NCBI GenBank assembly: GCA_016293645.1
Contig: JAEDDW010000002.1
Location: 1-64,000, forward strand
Direction: 5' to 3'
Origin: Treponema sp.
Lineage (GTDB): Bacteria; Spirochaetota; Spirochaetia; Treponematales; Treponemataceae
Length of the DNA stretch: 64,000 bases
Positions 62,480 through 64,000 of this stretch are shown piece after piece. Under the pieces are notes generated by a model. The model ran no database searches and was not told the origin of the DNA. It worked only from the letters and a program-made list of their open reading frames with translations. Numbering within the stretch: the first letter of the stretch is position 1; the number at the start of each line of letters is the position of its first letter. Both the position numbers and the translations under genes were made by a program.

Positions 62480-63232
62480 ATGCTGGCCGTTTTTGTCAAT
62501 TGCGTTGCCGTAGTTCTGGGTTCCCTTCTTGGTCTTCTGGTTGCAGGCCGCATGTCCAGGAAAATGGAGGATGTGATTCAGACTGGTGCTGGATTCATCA
62601 CACTGATTTTGGGAATGCAGATGGCATTTAAATATCAGAATGTTTGTTTTCTTACACTTGCGATCATTTTGGGCGGTATCATAGGTACCATAATTGATCT
62701 TGATGCCAAGATACTTTCTTTGGGTAAACTTCTTGCACGCCTGGTTCCGCAAAAAAACAGTGAATCATGCCCTGAAAAGGGTGATGGTGAAACTGCGCTT
62801 TCTTCAAACAGGAATTTTGCCTATGCATTCCTCAATGCGAGCGTTTTATTTTGCGTAGGTGCCATGGCCATCCTCGGGTCTTTCAAGGCCGGTATTGAAA
62901 AAGACTATTCGATAATCTTTACAAAAAGCATTCTCGACGGTTTCATGGCCATTTCCTTCACTGCCGCCATGGGAATCGGTACGGCATTCAGTGCCATTGC
63001 CATTTTCCTCTATCAGGGTGCCCTTACTTTGCTGAGCGTAGCGGTTCAGCCTTACGTATCAGACGTTATGCTGGCGGAACTGACGGGCAGCGGAGGAGTG
63101 CTGATCTGCATGATAGGCATCAATCTCATCGGATTGAAGAAAATCAAGACCGCAAACTATCTTCCGGCTGTGGTTTTCACCGTGCTTTTCGTGCTTCTTG
63201 AAAGTCCCGTAAGAAATCTTCTTGGAATTTAG
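62480..63232 (+). CDS. DUF554 family membrane protein
   Basis: A 250-residue inner-membrane protein with about six hydrophobic segments: MLAVFVNCVAVVLGSLLGLLVAGRM at the start, GAGFITLILGMQMAFK, and FLNASVLFCVGAMAILGSFKAGIEKDYSI, the last being a DUF554 hallmark. The family is described only as putative transporters. I use ATG 62480 behind CGAGGT; the longer frame from 62372 begins inside the tRNA. The 3' end merges with a run of phased AATT blocks. Confidence 0.85.
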   Translation: MLAVFVNCVAVVLGSLLGLLVAGRMSRKMEDVIQTGAGFITLILGMQMAFKYQNVCFLTLAIILGGIIGTIIDLDAKILSLGKLLARLVPQKNSESCPEKGDGETALSSNRNFAYAFLNASVLFCVGAMAILGSFKAGIEKDYSIIFTKSILDGFMAISFTAAMGIGTAFSAIAIFLYQGALTLLSVAVQPYVSDVMLAELTGSGGVLICMIGINLIGLKKIKTANYLPAVVFTVLFVLLESPVRNLLGI

Positions 63233-63290
63233 GAAATTCGCGGAATTCCTACGAAATTCTTTACGAATTCAGACAGAATTCTTTGGAATT
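63224..63290. repeat. Helically phased AATT blocks upstream of the ABC-ATPase promoter
   Basis: Seven GAATT or GAAATT blocks begin at 63225, 63233, 63243, 63253, 63265, 63276 and 63286, spaced 8 to 12 bp, mostly 10-11. Three contain full GAATTC. The run ends 16 bp before the -35 box. Phased AATT tracts bend DNA, so an upstream curvature element is possible. Confidence 0.55.
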
Positions 63291-63305
63291 TGAGGTTGAA
63301 TTTGT

Positions 63306-63334
63306 TTGACTTCTGCTTTTTTAGGTCTTATAAT
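63306..63334 (+). promoter_or_regulatory. Promoter of the sugar ABC ATPase gene
   Basis: TTGACT (63306-63311), a 17-bp spacer and a consensus TATAAT (63329-63334). A second TATAAT lies at 63341-63346. GGGAGG (63358-63363) precedes the ATG at 63371. Confidence 0.75.
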
Positions 63335-63370
63335 GTTCCGTATAATATAAACCCTTAGGGAGGCCTAAAA

Positions 63371-64000
63371 ATGGCAAAAGTAGAACTTAAAGGTATTGGC
63401 AAGATTTACGACGGCAACGTACAGGCTGTTGAAAATGCCAACATCGTAATCGAAGACCGCGATTTCTGTGTATTCGTTGGTCCATCTGGATGCGGAAAGT
63501 CAACAACTCTCCGTATGATCGCTGGTTTGGAAGAAATTTCTGAAGGTGAACTTCTTATCGATGGTGAACTCATGAACGACGTTCCACCAAAGGACAGAAA
63601 CATCGCCATGGTATTCCAGAACTATGCTCTTTATCCTCATATGACAGTATATGACAACATGGCTTTCGGTCTCAAGATCCGCAAAATGGACAAGGGAGAA
63701 ATCAAACGCCGTGTTGATGAAGCAGCAGTTAGCCTTGGACTTACTCAGTACCTCGACCGCAAACCAAAGGCACTTTCCGGTGGACAGAGACAGCGTGTTG
63801 CAGTAGGACGCGCAATCGTTCGTAACCCTAAAGTATTCTTGTTCGACGAACCACTTTCTAACCTTGATGCTAAGCTCCGCGTTACAATGCGTGGTGAAAT
63901 CGCTGCTTTGCACCAGAGACTTCAGGCTACAATGATCTACGTTACACACGACCAGATCGAAGCTATGACAATGGGTACAAAGATTGTTGTTATGAAAGAC
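63371..64000 (+). CDS. ABC sugar transporter ATPase, MsmX/UgpC/MalK type (cut by window end)
   Basis: The first 210 codons of an ABC ATPase; the rest lies beyond the window. It has Walker [10 protein letters not shown], the Q-loop [17 protein letters not shown], the signature [36 protein letters not shown], and the [11 protein letters not shown] switch. These match the MalK/UgpC/MsmX subgroup, which energises carbohydrate importers and often serves several of them. No permease genes are visible. A near-consensus promoter and strong ribosome-binding site suggest high expression. Confidence 0.93.
   Translation, partial: MAKVELKGIGKIYDGNVQAVENANIVIEDRDFCVFVGPSGCGKSTTLRMIAGLEEISEGELLIDGELMNDVPPKDRNIAMVFQNYALYPHMTVYDNMAFGLKIRKMDKGEIKRRVDEAAVSLGLTQYLDRKPKALSGGQRQRVAVGRAIVRNPKVFLFDEPLSNLDAKLRVTMRGEIAALHQRLQATMIYVTHDQIEAMTMGTKIVVMKD

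Overview
The window reads as a contiguous chromosomal segment of a spirochaete, most probably a saccharolytic host-gut or rumen Treponema rather than T. pallidum. The basis is gene content and protein style: a giant membrane-anchored coiled-coil protein of spirochaete type, PEGA- and HEAT-repeat envelope proteins, LolCDE and LptFG for a diderm envelope, a fused IspDF, a CarD-family regulator and a GH5 endoglucanase. The species is inferred, not proven. There are no insertion sequences, prophage genes, CRISPR arrays or rRNA genes. Gene density is high and most genes lie on the + strand.

Layout. 1-4.8 kb: pta (-), a two-component pair (SARP-type response regulator and LytS-type kinase) and ilvE. 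4.8-6.1 kb: a REPIN-like palindromic repeat and an apparently orphan D12-class DNA adenine methyltransferase (-). 6.2-10.8 kb: a giant double-ASKHA acyl-CoA dehydratase activase. 10.8-18.9 kb: an envelope operon with an unknown secreted protein, a TPR protein, a predicted outer-membrane barrel, ExbB, ExbD and a TonB-like protein. 18.9-25.3 kb: a HAD phosphatase and the 1887-aa coiled-coil protein. 25.4-29.5 kb (-): ispDF, carD, GH5 and an Fn3/TPR protein. 29.5-38 kb: a Cas2/VapD-like protein, prfB, a PEGA protein, ftsY, an unknown protein and lolCDE. 38-42.3 kb: mcsA-mcsB-clpC. 42.3-47.7 kb: rimP-nusA-infB-rbfA. 47.8-50.4 kb: a MATE exporter, then a preQ1 riboswitch with a queuosine-precursor transporter and queF. 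50.5-56.9 kb: a truB-ribF fusion, rpsO, pnp, an M16 peptidase and dut. 56.9-63.2 kb: lptF, lptG, tgt, a HEAT protein, tRNA-Leu(GAG) and DUF554. The window ends inside an MsmX/UgpC-type sugar ABC ATPase.

How parts fit together. The preQ1 riboswitch, transporter, QueF and Tgt form a queuosine-precursor salvage and insertion route. McsA, McsB and ClpC form a protein quality-control operon, but McsB has lost most guanidino-kinase signature residues. RimP, NusA, IF2, RbfA, S15, PNPase and TruB form the usual translation and RNA clusters. LolCDE and LptFG serve envelope biogenesis.

The main novelty candidates are: (1) six genes whose sigma70-like promoters sit so close to the ATG that their mRNAs should be leaderless, two of them diverging from overlapping -35 elements; (2) a stand-alone Cas2-fold protein; (3) a McsB-like pseudo-kinase; (4) about 60 consecutive 11-residue repeats in the giant coiled-coil protein; (5) a TruB-RibF fusion with an eroded riboflavin-kinase part; (6) a promoter plus intrinsic terminator ahead of rimP-nusA-infB; (7) an RGG/GYN-type low-complexity domain in IF2. 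All motif and spacing statements were read by eye; no alignments or folding programs were run.
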